Assembly: GCA_036873755.1 (NCBI GenBank)
Contig: JAVTVY010033629.1
Coordinates: 62,001 to 126,000 of the forward strand
Length of the DNA stretch: 64,000 bases
Direction: 5' to 3'
Source of the DNA: Hanleya hanleyi
Taxonomy: Eukaryota; Mollusca; Polyplacophora; Lepidopleurida; Hanleyidae
Shown: positions 52,170-63,656 of the stretch, piece after piece
How positions within the stretch are numbered: position 1 is the stretch's first letter
How the letters are laid out: every line of letters begins with the position of its first letter
Position numbers and translations under genes: made by a program
Notes under the pieces: model-generated
Databases searched by the model: none
What the model was told of the DNA's origin: nothing
Seen by the model: only the letters and a program-made list of their open reading frames with translations

Positions 52170-52793
52170 GTCCTTAAGAAAGTCCCGTCTCCGGCCATGT
52201 TCGCTCTCATCCGTTTGTTCTATTCGTCGTCGGGCAGTCTAGGATATTGTTCGGGGCAACATGTCCTGAAAGAGTTGTTTGCGCATCCTGATCGCATTTT
52301 CCAGGGCCACGGTGGGTGGTAGCCCCATATCCTCTTCCAAGTGACGATTGGTCTTCCTGATGGACCTGCGCGTGGTGTCGCCTTTCATTTCAAGCGATAG
52401 TAAGGTATACTGTTCATAGATCACCATGGCTGTTTTCCTGATGCAGGGGCGGATTTGGGTGTATGCCTGTTGTAAGTTATCCTGCCCGGCGTCCTCGATC
52501 GCTGCAGCTTGATTATTGATAACTGCGCTCACAATACGATCCCAGAAGGTAGGTTCTGCCTCACTTTCCACGGACGTAGGCTGACTATCTGAGGTCAAGC
52601 TCTCCGTATCACTAGATAGTCTCTCAACAATCTCTGTTTCGGTATCGATCGATACACTCTCAGCAGTCTCTGTATCAGCATCCGCCTCAACGGACTCCTC
52701 GGAGTCTTCAATCCCATCTATATTTTTCTGGTGTCGCATCCTATCGTAATGTCTGGTAAACATGCGTTTACACTCGGAGCAAGTATAAGCCAT
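52170..52793 (-). pseudogene. Acidic zinc-finger protein, copy C (premature stop)
   Basis: The start at 52793 lies 47 nt behind the TATA box. The finger CSECKRMFTRHYDRMRHQ and acidic region are intact. A Trp codon (TGG in copy B) is TAG at about 52236-52238, removing the last about 23 residues. This copy sits at the locus without the TTAA MITE and so represents the older arrangement. Confidence 0.75.
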
Positions 52794-53022
52794 GTTGACG
52801 GTTGAACGTCGAAGGTGCGTGTTTTGGGAATACACTTGCTTTTATAGACAGTAACGCCCGTCAACGCTTAGCTTAGTGCTTCAACGCCCTGGTGAATTAG
52901 CCCAAAAGCTCTGATTTTCATGGAATTGACACTAATTAACCGAAATGCGGTGACGCCCGTCGTTACGCTCGTCTCAACGCCTTAACACCCATCTCAACGC
53001 CTTAACACACTTTCTTAACGCT

Positions 53023-54232
53023 TTAACGTCGTTTAATGATGCGTTCGAACAAATGATTCTTTTGTGCTATTGCTCTGACATACGCCGCTTTCCAGTTCCT
53101 GCCCGAGGTTTTCAACATCGACGCTGTTCTCTCAATTTTCATATGGACTGGATCCTTATCCAACAATTTCATATGTGTCACGAGGTCGACATACTGCTGA
53201 CGTAAAGCCCGTCGTAGTCTGGGTGCCAATCTGTTATGAGCTAAAATTGCGGCTTCCTCTTTCGAATACCCTTTGCGTTGAAACTTTTTTCTGTGGCCCT
53301 CAACGTCTTGCCCATCTCGGCGTTCATACCTTGTTTGAACAAATCCTTCCATATCCTCGAGTTCACATTATGTTCATTCCCTTGTACGGGTTCGAGTTGG
53401 TCCTTCACGGTTGGGTGATATTCCGGGACTGATGGTATGAAGGGGCTCCGCTGTATGGGTGTGGGTTGCTGCTGGTGTTCTACCAGATGCGGACTCGGTG
53501 GATGGTGTCGTGGTATATGACGTTGCGGTGATCCCTCGCCGGGCAATAGGTGGGGCGTCAGCCGGTGATCTTCGGGGGTATGGGCTTTTAAATCTACAAA
53601 CAGGTAGCCGTATGGACGACTTGTTGCCCCTTGAAACGCCTGCATGAAATGGTCGATGTTCTGAGGATCAATTCGACTACCAAACACACAGATTTGTTCT
53701 CTGCCAATGGGATTGGAGAACAACACAAAGTATTGGCAGTTCAAGGCAATATCTCTGGACGCCTTCCCTTGAGGAAAGAGATTCTGGGTCAAATAGATGA
53801 CGGACAGATTCCTATGATGGGATCCTTTCGTAAACAAGTCGGCAACGTGTGAATTGTCACACACGTTAGTCTGCTCGGGGTCAAAGTAATACGGTTCGTC
53901 TATGTCGTGAGGAATCCCTGGGACGAAACTCACATACGGTAATCGCTTAGTTTCGTAGGCGGGCTGCCATTGGCTAAAACACCAAACAACACGTGTCGGA
54001 TCTGGGGTTGCCACACCTTCCTCTAAGAACTTCATCACCCAGGACGTCTTTCCACATGCCGTAGGGCCGCTCACCGTCATCGTATAGAGATGCTCTACTG
54101 CACTTGTTGGACCTATAGCGGGACACGACGGTGTCTCTTGATTGTGTTTGCCTTGAATGTGCCTCAGCATACTATCGCGACGAGAGAAGGTTCTCTGACA
54201 GAACGTACACGTACACGATATGTTGATCAGTC
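53023..54232 (-). pseudogene. Zinc-finger/packaging-ATPase-like protein (P3)
   Basis: The minus-strand frame opens with CTFCQRTFSRRDSMLRHIQG-KH, a complete C2H2 finger, then a P-loop domain: GPTACGKTSWVMKF (Walker A), RVVWCFSQWQ, LFTKGSHHRNLSVIYLTQNLF (sensor). The Walker B hydrophobic-DD box is missing; its place reads HDIDEPYYFDPEQTN. The ATPase frame ends at 53241; the C-terminal helical region continues in another frame (53023-53352), shifted relative to copy B by an 8-base difference. No in-frame ATG precedes the finger. A TATA-like CGTATAAG (54272-54277) lies 51 nt before an ATA codon at 54219-54221. It is related to, but distinct from, the ATPase at 27604. Confidence 0.75.
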
Positions 54233-54296
54233 TACCAATACATAAGGACTGATGAGGGACACATGCTCATTCTTATACGTACAGACAACACCACAA

Positions 54297-54470
54297 ACAC
54301 CACTACCACCACACACACACACCACCATCACACTCCACCACCACCACCACCACCACCACCGGGCGTTGACGGGCGGCAACGCCCGCCCGGTGGTGGTGAG
54401 CTCCCGTGTGGCAGAGCTCTTGGATCGGAGCTCTTGGAGCTCAAAATGTGTGGAGCTCAGAGCTCGGAAG
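54297..54470. repeat. (CCA)n tract, GC hairpin and GAGCTC cluster
   Basis: A CCA/CCACCA tract at about 54335-54360 pairs with GGTGGTGGTG at about 54391, around a GGGCGTTG...CAACGCCCGC stem. Then GAGCTC recurs about six times in 60 bp (54399-54465). The frames reported here are low-complexity translations. It lies between two divergent promoters. Confidence 0.6.
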
Positions 54471-54589
54471 TGGCGTCATCGTTTTACATCCGGGTCCTTA
54501 TCTTACATCCAGGTTTTGCAATGTTTACTGTAACGTGACCGGAACCGGAAGTTGTCACAACACAGGTGGCGCCCTTCGGGGCTCTTGCA

Positions 54590-54596
54590 TATAAAC
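54590..54596 (+). promoter_or_regulatory. TATA box of the 54637 gene
   Basis: TTGCATATAAACAGTAG lies 41 nt before the ATG. Confidence 0.55.
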
Positions 54597-54636
54597 AGTA
54601 GTTCCTGAAAAATCGCGATAACAAGGTCACAATTGT

Positions 54637-55008
54637 ATGAGCGACAACTTGCCACTAAAGAGCCACCCAGGAGGGTCAGACCTAGCGAAGATGAGGGAGA
54701 CGAATGCCACTGGTGATGCGATCACGGAGAGCCCACCTATACCCACAGTTCAGAAGAGCCTAGATATCCAGCCGGTCCCTAACATTACTGCTTCGAGTCA
54801 TAGGCCTGACAACAACGAACATTTTCTGGAAGATGCGTTGGATGTTCTTAGCGATCTGTTACACGAAGACCATCCAGTGAGTGACATCTATCGGCGCCAT
54901 TGGTCCATAATACGGAACTGTTTCCACCGTCATCGCCCTATTCAAGATATCTACAATTTCCGACTGAACGACCTCGCCTGTTTACGCGAGCTACGTCCTT
55001 CAAATTAA
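54637..55008 (+). CDS. Small protein, function unknown (P3)
   Basis: 123 residues, divergently transcribed from the ATPase gene and behind a TATA box with the same spacing as other element genes, which supports it as real. The first 60 residues are polar and disordered (Ser/Pro/Thr/Asn). The second half has two related helical blocks: ALDVLSDLLHEDHPVSDIYR and RNCFHRHRPIQDIYNFRLND. I recognise no family. AATAAA at 55547-55552 could serve it. Confidence 0.6.
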   Translation: MSDNLPLKSHPGGSDLAKMRETNATGDAITESPPIPTVQKSLDIQPVPNITASSHRPDNNEHFLEDALDVLSDLLHEDHPVSDIYRRHWSIIRNCFHRHRPIQDIYNFRLNDLACLRELRPSN

Positions 55009-55011
55009 ATC

Positions 55012-55232
55012 TGGCGTTTGGTTATGTACTGCAGCATAAGGAGCCAGACCAAGTCCGATAATTTTACCCGAGAAGTAACATCCGGGTATTTGACCAACCG
55101 GCTGGAGAAACTGGACACCGTGGATGCCTTGGAATGAGCCCAACAACAACGTCCCAACATCAAGTGGATAGTGGGGAGGGTCACCAATGCCACGTTTTTC
55201 GTGACCAAGCTGACCGACCAACCCATCGGCTG
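55012..55232 (+). pseudogene. Broken small frame next to P3 right TIR
   Basis: A reading frame with SDNFTREVTSGYLTNRLEKL, a TGA near 55135, then QQQRPNIKWIVGRVTNATFF and a stop at 55230-55232. Residue composition is protein-like, but the product is not recognised. It may be a remnant of another element gene. Confidence 0.35.
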
Positions 55233-55249
55233 AATGCTTCACCCATGCA

Positions 55250-57475
55250 CTGATAGATACTCAGAATGCGCAAACAAGTATCTGAGGATATGTTGCCTCA
55301 ACGGAATCCTGGTCTGCCCGATGACGATTAGAACAAACGGTTCAGAGCGAACATGGCCGAAGATAGGACTTTCTGAAATGGCGACTTCTGATTGGACAAG
55401 AGCAGCTGAGAATACATCTAACGGGCAAGAACGAGTATGGCAGATGCAGTGCCAAATGGCGGCCTCTGATTGGACAAGAGGCTACTTGTATTGTAAACAT
55501 ACCCAACGCGGCTGCCCCAGCGTGGGTATGATGTAACATTGGGGAGAATAAACTATATGAAAAAACTTGTTGTGTCATCTTTGTTGTTGTTCTCTCTCCG
55601 GTCTATATCATGGCGTCAAGGTGTTATGCTAGGGGTAACGACGGTCATTGACGAACGTCACTGCATTTCGATGTATTGGTGTCTAGAAAAATGAGAGCTT
55701 TTTGGCTAATTCACCAGGGCGTTGAAGCGTTGAGCTTGGCGTTGGCGGGCGTTGCTACAAGATGCCACTTCACACGATGCATTCGGACTAAGGATGGTCC
55801 ATTTCTACACAAAATACCTTCCTTCATCGCCCCAAAACGCCCACTTTGGCTACTACTCGTACTGATGACGTCACCGATGACGTCACAGATGCAGTGGGCA
55901 TCCTTCAAATCGGGGTCTACACCCCGAGAGCTACAAAATGACACCTCACACGTCGCATTTGGAGCAATAGTGGTTCATCTCTACACAAAATACCTTCCTT
56001 CACTGCCCCAAAATGGCCACTCTACTTACTACACCCAACTGCGCATGCGCATCTTGACGCGACTTGCATTAAAAAAACTCGCCATTCTGACTCTCTCCCA
56101 CAAAAGCTTCACTTTGGCACCTCCCACAACCCATTTGGACCACTAGTGGTCCATATCAGCCCCAAAATGTCTATTTCCTTACACTTGGTCTACGGCGCAT
56201 GCGCAGAATGACGATATTCCAATCCCACATCCACCTAGTCGGATGCTCCCTCACCTGTGCTTCACATTGATACCTCACTCGACTCCAACGGACCAATAGT
56301 GGCCAACCTGAACCCCAAAACGTCTATTTCCATTGCCTCTCCCTCTCTGCGCATACGCAGAATGTTGAAAACGAACAACACACTAGTCCAGGCGGATGCC
56401 CCCTCACGTATCCTTCACATTGATACCTCACTCGATCCCATCGGCTCACTAGGGACTCGCCTAGACCCCAAAGCGGATATTTCCATACCATTTTCCCACA
56501 ATTCCCTGTTTGCGCATGCGCAGAATGTTGGACACGAGCAACACACTAGTCCAGGCGGATGCTCCCTCACGACTGCTTCACATTGATACCTCACTCGACT
56601 CCATCGGCCTACTAAAGGCCCACCTAGACCCCAAAACGTCTATTTCCTTACACTTTGTCTACTGCGCATGCGCAGAATGACGTCAGTTCCACGTCACATC
56701 CACCCCATCGACTGCTTCTTCACGACTGTTTCACATTGATACCTCATACGACTCCATAGGACCAATAGTGGCCCACTTCGGGCCCAAAACGTTCCTTCCA
56801 ATGCCCTTTTCCCACAATTCCCTGTTTGCGCATGCGCAGAATGTTCTATACTGACGACACACTAGTCCACGGGGATGCGCTTTCACGACTGCTTCACACT
56901 GATACCTCACTCGACTCCATCGGACCACTAGGGACCCACCTATACCCCAAAACGTCTATTTCCATACACTTTGTCTACTGCGCATGCGCAGAATGACGTC
57001 AGTTCCACATCATCCCAACCCCGTCGGATGCTCCTTCACGAATGTTTCACATTGATACCTCATACGACTCCACAGGACCAATAGTGGCCTACCTAGACCC
57101 CAAAACGTGTATTTCCATACACTTTGTCTGCTGCGCTTGCGCAGAATGACGTCATTTTCACGTCACACCCATCCCGGTGGATGCGCCTTCACGAATGCTT
57201 CACATTACCTCATACGACCCAATCGGACCATGCAGCGTATTTGAAGTCTGGGGACTACTTTTTCTCCGCGGAGGCAGACCGCATCACCGCCAGACCGCAT
57301 CACCGCGGAAGAATTCAAGGTCAAAGGTTGCCGGAACTATAGTGCACTTGACCTCTGTCCCCAGCCAATTATAAAACTTGGCACCCAGCCAATGCTGATG
57401 CAATCCATGACCACAACGCTACCTATCGCCACCAAGAATTACCTCCCCCGCCAAAATATGAGGTGTTTTTTTAGC
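55250..57475. repeat. Right TIR region of P3
   Basis: Inner 55380-55640 is the reverse complement of 51925-52150 (zinc-finger gene 3' flank). Then inverse CRE units (55740-56030), about eight NRF1-type ~150-bp units (56030-57190), and the terminal block to about 57475. It contains more NRF1 units and fewer ~170-bp units than the left TIR. Confidence 0.7.
55547..55552 (+). terminator. AATAAA in P3 right TIR
   Basis: GGGGAGAATAAACTATATG, the inverse copy of the zinc-finger gene's signal, now downstream of the 54637 gene. Confidence 0.45.
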
Positions 57476-59351
57476 TTTTTTATGCTACTTACAGTTGAAT
57501 GAGCTGGCATCTTTTCTGCCAGCACATTTAACTGTGGATATACCGTGGGATTTATAACAGTGTGTACTCTCATCTCTTTTTTGATTGAGAGCCTCAGCAA
57601 CATAATTTTTTAGCACAATCCTTCCAGGATTCCCCGGAACGATCTCCATCGATTTCCCAAACTGGTATGCTAGATACCCTTGTATATTGTTCCCAGTCAT
57701 TATCCCTATTCCGTCCCGTCCGAATTCGTGATGTGGCTCTGTCAGCACTCTGCTCTAGATTCGACAAAAGTTCATCTTTTCCCTTGGTCTCCAATCCTGG
57801 TGTGTAATATGTTGGGTAAAACGTTTTGACATTTGGTCTAACATTTGGTTTATCAAGGGCGTTAACATTGTTGTCAACTCTTTTGGTTACCATACTTTTT
57901 TTTTAGGTCTGACTGTTTTTTTATTATTATTTCCTCCATTACCTCAAAAATGGCGTTGTCCGATGCATCTCTATCGACGGTCCCGTCCTCACTAGGAATT
58001 TCTCTTTTTGTCCCCCGCCGCAACGCGGCCGGGGACTTTAAAATGGTTCTTGCTTCTTTGTGTCCGTGGATGTCCGTGGATGTCCGTCCATGTCTGTTCG
58101 AAGCGATAACTTCCTAACGCTTTGTTGGATTCTTTCGAAATTCGGAATATGCATTCCTTGCGGCAAGACGCCAGTCCGTATTGCATTTCAGCAACATCTG
58201 CCTGAAGGTGGCGCCACTAGTTCTTGCTTCTTTGCGTCAGTTAATTTATTCAAAATCTTTAATGATGTTTATCTCTGATACCATTCAAATGTTCTATACG
58301 AAACTTGATTTACAGCATCGATGTATGAAGAGACTTGCATTAATGAATAACCACATTAGTTCCTCTGAGTGACGGGAAGGATGGGCAACCATCTTTAATT
58401 TATGTAAAATCATTAATGATCTCTATCTCTGACACTGTTCAAATGCTCAATGTAAAATTTGGTATACATTATCGATGCATCATCTCGGTTACTTCTACAC
58501 GATGTGCCTAGGATAAAGTACTATACTATACACAATTTTTTGTAATTCAGCATCGCAGAAAACCATCGATTGCGTTTTCATGGTAAAAGGATTAGGAAAG
58601 AACTAAAAATACACTTCAATGCAGAGTGATTTTGATTGACGCCAGAAATCGCTCAGAACGCTTCTTCGGCGATCTAGACCCCAGGAGCATCTGGGGCCTG
58701 GGCGGCCCCTGGATCCTCACCTAAAGTGCAATGATAGTGGCCGTACCACTTTGAATTTGCTTCCGACGCCCCCTGTATTAACAGACAGTGTCAACGTACT
58801 GTTCCAGCTGTCTCCCGTTCATTGATTGGTCATTCGACCCCGCCATTTTAAACTAATACGAGCATTTTCATTGGATCACTATTAGATAAGACCCACCCCA
58901 ATCTTCATACACAACCACGCGACTGTCTCAGTTGACTGATGACATAGCGCGGCCTCGTTTTTGATTTCAAAATCTGCCGTCTAACTGGGAAAATGCTGTT
59001 GTTGCTGCATCAGCCGATCATTGGCCCCCTGTAGAAGATACTATAGGCTAATACACGTAGGCTACCATGCCATGAGATGATGCTTGGGATTGCATTTCGC
59101 TCACTTGCACCTACAGGTGGCGACAACTGGTGGCAAATTTAAAATTTGGCTTCCGGGCAACAGGTTGATGCCTTCAGCTTCTCGTCAAATTTGGTTTGCA
59201 GATAATGCCTTGAGATGTCACTTATTCCTGCCCAGATAGGCAGGCATCAGTGGCTAACAGGGAGCAAGGGAGAAATAGTAATTCGTTAAACTAGAACGGA
59301 CTGCTTCTGTGGCCGAAGAGGCAGTCTATGAGACAGTTAAAATCTGTAGGA
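57476..59351. other. Host-like DNA with an unrecognised minus-strand frame pair
   Basis: Two overlapping minus-strand frames (57485-57748 and 57594-57893) share a region that could be one protein with a frameshift (TSRIRTGRNRDNDWEQYTR, SIPVWEIDGDRSGESWKDC). I do not recognise it. TGTCCGTGGA occurs in tandem at 58061-58085. The rest up to the Ty3 element shows no gene, LTR or Gag sequence. Confidence 0.35.
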
Positions 59352-62300
59352 GGGCCGAAGGGGGAGATAAATGCGGTGGTGCATTCTTGTTTATTTGCAC
59401 GTGTTCATGTGTCCAATCAACAACATAGCATGTTGGTAGATACCGGATCGGCTGTAAGTCTGCTGTCATCTTCCTGGTATGAACAGTTGGGGGATTAACA
59501 GCCCTTGCTTCAGGCGACAGATATCGTACTTAATTCCGCAGATGGGAGTAGAATTCAAGTTGATGGAGAAGTATGCTTAGAATTTAGCATTGGGGGTTAT
59601 ATGTTCTCGCATAGAGTGGTAATAGCGCAGCTTGAACTTGCTGGCATATTAGGCGTTGACTTTTTGAGGCAGAATGGTCTGGACGTAAGTGTGTCTAGGA
59701 GTAAGCTTATTCTGGGGGATGCGGAAATCGATCTTCAGAGTAGACCTGAAAGGGTATGTGCGAGGATAAAACTGACTGAAAAAGTTGTGGTTCCTCCCGA
59801 TTCCGAGATTTTTGTTCAGGGGTATGTAGAGGGACAATCTGTGGCCGATAAGATGTTGATGGCAGAACCGTTCGCGTTTTTGCAACGGAAGGGGCTTGTT
59901 ATGTCCAATGCCGTGGTGGGCTCGGGGAGTGTTTTCCTTTCCGTGATAAACTTTACTGATCAACCTGTGTATGTCAAGAGAGGTACAGCTGTGGCTAGCT
60001 TAGCGGTGGTAACAGAGGTTGAGAGCGTGGAATCTGACAGTCCAGGGTTAGAAAATTCTCGGGTACCGATGCATTTAGAACCGCTCTTAGAAAGGGCTTC
60101 TGGTAATCTAACTGGTAAACAGTCTGCTAAACTGGCCGCCTTGTTAGTAGATAACCAAGATGTTTTCATGGGTCCTGATGGCAAGCCCGGAAGGACGGGG
60201 TTGGTTAGGCACCGAATCGATACTGGACAGTCAAAGCCCATAAAGGTTCCCCCTCGTAGGACACCATTAGCTCAACGCGAAATAGTCGAACGAGAATTGG
60301 ATCGTATGGTAGAGGACGACATTATAGAACCAAGTATTAGTCCCTGGTCCTCCCCCATTTTGTTGGTGGCGAAACGTGATGGAACAACCCCATTTTGCGT
60401 CGACTACAGACGGGTCAATGCAGAGACTGTAAAAGACGCCTATCCGCTACCTCGGATAGATGATTCTCTGGATGCGTTAGCTGGAGCTTGTTGGTTTTCA
60501 ACCTTGGATCTAGTATCTGGTTACTGGCAGTGTGAGGTTGAAGAGGACAGGGACAAAACTGCTTTCGCAACCAACAAAGGGCTTTTTTCAATTCAAGGCC
60601 ATGCCATTCGGCCTGTGCAATGCCCCAGCAACGTTTGAACGACTCATGGACCTAGTGTTGAGAGGGTTGCAGTGGGAACGGTGTCTTTGCTATTTAGATG
60701 ACATTATCGTCTTTGGCTCGACTTGAGTTGGCGTTAGAGAATTTGAGAGTGGTGTTTTCACGACTTCGCCAAGCTAACTTGAAACTAAAACCATCCAAGT
60801 GCTTCCTGTTTCAGACTGAAGTTCCTTACTTGGGTCATGTTGTGTCAGAGCAGGGGATTAAGTGTGATCCCGGTAAAATCGAAGCCGTTCTTAACTGGCC
60901 AGAGCCGAAAAATGTAACCGATGTGCGAAGCTTTTTGGGATTGGCTGGTTATTATAGGCGATTTTTGCCAGATTTCGCTACCGTTTCTCATCTAACTCGA
61001 AAAGGGGTGAAATGTGAGTTCTCGGAAGAGTGCCGAAATGCATTCTGCGACATTAAGGGTTTACTAGCTTCACCTCCTGCTCTCGCGTACCCAGAAAAGG
61101 AGACGGTTTTTATTCTAGATACGGATGCCAGTGCTTATGGGTTGGGAGCGGTGTTATCCCAGGTACAACGCGGTGGGGAACGCGTAATAGCCTACGCCAG
61201 TAAGACGTTAAACAAACAGCAACGTCAGTATTGCGCAACATACCGGGAACTGCTGGCTGTGGTCACATTTGTGAAACACTTTCGTCATTATTTGTAGGGA
61301 CGCCGGTTCATAGTAAGAACTGATCATGCCTCTCTGACTTGGCTCAGAAACTTTAAAAGCCCCGAAGGAATGTTGGCAAGGTGGATTACTGTGTTAGAGA
61401 CATATGATTTTAGCATCCATTATCGTCAAGGCAACCTTCATGGCAATGCTGACGGCTTATCGCGACAAGGACATAGAAAATATAAGCGGTCGGACTGTTC
61501 AGAGTGTTTTCCTAGGACACTGTCAGACACTACTCCAGAGCCTCGAGTAGATCATTCAGTACCAGAAGAGTTATCGTCAGGAATTAAGTGTATTCCGCAG
61601 ACTTCGGCTGTAATTGAGCCAGCGGTGCATACGCCCTGGTTACAAACCTGGTCGTTAAGCCAGTTGTGCGCGTGGCAGGGTAAGGATCCTGGTGTAGCGA
61701 CTATTATCGACCTGAAGTCGCGATTCATAGAAAAACCATCAAAAACAGATGTGGCTGGAATGTCTCGGGACGTTAAGCGTCTTTGGTCGCTTTGGGAGGT
61801 ACTGGTGGTCCGAGATGGAGTATTGTATTACAAATGGTGGCACAACGTTACGCAGAAGTTTAGTTTACTCATTTTAGCTCCGGTAGAAGTGCGTTCGCAA
61901 ATTTTCCAGCAGTTGCACAGTAATAGGACAGCGGGTCATCTGGGAAGGCGACGGACTTTGAAGTCCATTCGACAAAGGGTATATTGGCCAGGCATGTCGT
62001 CGGACATTCGGAGGTGGGTAAAGCAATGTGACCTATGTGCCCGGAGAAAGTCGGGACCGGGACGAAGGAGGGCTCCATTGCAACAATATCTCGTTGGAGC
62101 GCCTTTTGAGCGGATAGCCATTGATATATTGGAATGCCCTTGTACTGTAGATGGGAACCGCTACATTTTGGTGGTTAGTGATTATTTCACGAAGTGGGTA
62201 GAGGCATATACTATGCCTGACCATTCGGCCTTGGCAGTAGCCGATAAATTGGTTTGTGAATTTATATGCCGATATGGAGTGCCGGCGCAGATTCATTCGG

Positions 62301-63225
62301 ATCGGGGAAGGGAATTTCAGTCGGTATTGTTTGCTAGGATGTGTGAGTTGTTGGGCGTGGAGAAGACACGTACCACTCCGTACCGGCCCCAGCCAGATGG
62401 CTTGGTGGAGCGGCTATATCGCACAATAGTCCAAATGTTGTCGGCTTACGTGAATGATAACCATACTAACTGGGACGAACAGCTTCCCTTTGTCCTTATG
62501 GCATACCGGGCCTCCGCACATCAGAGCACAGGCGGTTCCCCAAATTTGTTGATGTTCGGGCGTGAAGTGGCGTGCCCTCTAGACCGTATGGTAGGGAATC
62601 CTCCTCAGGCTCCGTCATATGGGTGTCCTGTAGAATATATACGTTGGCTTAAACAAGTACAAGATAAGGCGTTTGATTTTGTTTCCACCAAGGCGAGAAG
62701 AGCAGCACTACGTCAAAAGAAAAATTACGACCGTGGGGTTAAGGCACGTTCCTATCAACCTGGTAGTTATGTTTGGATGTGGTATCCCCCTGAGGCAGGG
62801 GCAACACTTGGGTTAGGATGGACAGGACCATATCGTGTCCTGAGGAAACTTTCCACAGTTACTTACCTCGTGCAGAGGGATCCGCTTTCTGAACCTAAGG
62901 TCTATCATATCGATCATCTGAAGCCATATGAAGGCGTGATTCCGTCTGTGGGTTGGCATCGGACGAGCTCAGAAAGTAGCCAGGAGAGGGGAGGGGAAGA
63001 GAGTTCCGTGGGAACAGGCGTATGATTAGGACTAGATGTCTCCGTAGGCGAAGATTTGCTTCAGACAGGTTTGCATCAAACAAACGATGGTGATATGTGG
63101 GATGCATGTGGAATGGATGAGGGTGAAGAAATGGGAGGCTTGGTGACTCCTCCACCTCGGCAATCTAGAGCAGGGAGGCGGGTGCGTGCCCCGGTGCGGT
63201 ATACGCCTAGCTTGACAGTTTTACC
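59352..63225 (+). pseudogene. Ty3/gypsy-type Pol polyprotein (protease, RT, RNase H, integrase)
   Basis: Protease: LVDTGSAVSLLSSSW (59433 on), with TAA at 59495-59497 in the same frame. RT: DDIIEPSISPWSSPILLVAK, FCVDYRRVNAETV, FSTLDLVSGYWQ. A frameshift follows near 60595, then MPFGLCNAPATFERLMD, YLDDIIVFGS, and a second shift near 60715. RNase H: FILDTDASAYGLGAVLSQ, then TAG at 61295-61297. Integrase: zinc region (HSNRTAGHLG, CDLCARRK), Asp in AIDILE, Asp in IHSDRGREFQ, Glu in DGLVERLYRT. A TGA at 63023-63025 precedes a basic tail (PPPRQSRAGRRVRAPVRYTP). Gag is not found. The element is dead as read. Confidence 0.88.
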
Positions 63226-63404
63226 GAAGTGTTTTTTGTGCGGGCGTTTGGCCTTCAGTATACGAGTGGGGATTCGTTCGGAGAAGGGCCCCTCCCGACG
63301 TTGTCCTCAGTCGCGTGCTGAGGGTGTCCAGTCCCCACTGATAGAATGTGGTCATGCAGGTTTTAATACAATTGCTTTTTTTAAATTTATTTTTATGATA
63401 CAGG

Positions 63405-63656
63405 ATGACAGAGGCAATTTTGGACGTCTGCGCCTCAGATCATAAGGTGGCCAAATTAGACGAAGATCTCCGGCCGGAGTGGGTTGAGGGTGGTATGCCC
63501 TGTCCTGTACCGGAATGTGGGTCGCATGTATATCGGGCATGGAACTGTTTGACCAGACATTGGAAGAAGAGCCACAATGAACATGTACGCCTGTTCAAAT
63601 ATCCCCACTGTCCGTTCATGAATCAGCGTAAAAATCAGTCGCCGCCTAAGAAGTGA
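63405..63656 (+). CDS. Small zinc-finger protein downstream of Ty3 pol
   Basis: 83 residues with CPVPECGSHVYRAWNCLTRH followed by WKKSHNEH, a C2H2-like finger, then CPF and a basic end. It lies about 180 bp after the pol tail, where Ty3 relatives may carry a third ORF or the LTR. A second open frame at 63700-63972 (basic RKRLRLAEEAQ, acidic stretches) follows in another frame and could be its continuation after a shift. LTR boundaries were not identified, so membership in the element is unproven. Confidence 0.4.
   Translation: MTEAILDVCASDHKVAKLDEDLRPEWVEGGMPCPVPECGSHVYRAWNCLTRHWKKSHNEHVRLFKYPHCPFMNQRKNQSPPKK

Larger units (their letters stand above)
41697..57475. mobile_element. Polinton-like element P3 (rearranged, internally duplicated)
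   Basis: The left end reads AGTAGTATAGTCCCGG, as in P2. The right end region (57225-57475) is inverse to other element ends (TCCGCGGAGGCAGACCGCATC, TTACCTCCCCCGCCAAAATA). The interior holds TIR units, three copies of a zinc-finger gene, a zinc-finger/ATPase gene with partial extra copies, and a small divergent gene. Integrase, capsid and protease genes were not found. A second copy of the left TIR starts inside a truncated ATPase copy at 49172, so P3 is a composite of duplicated segments. Confidence 0.7.

Noticed and set aside
57485..57893. Possible host gene on the minus strand
   Set aside because: Frames overlap and shift, with no recognised domain; kept only as a note in the region entry.
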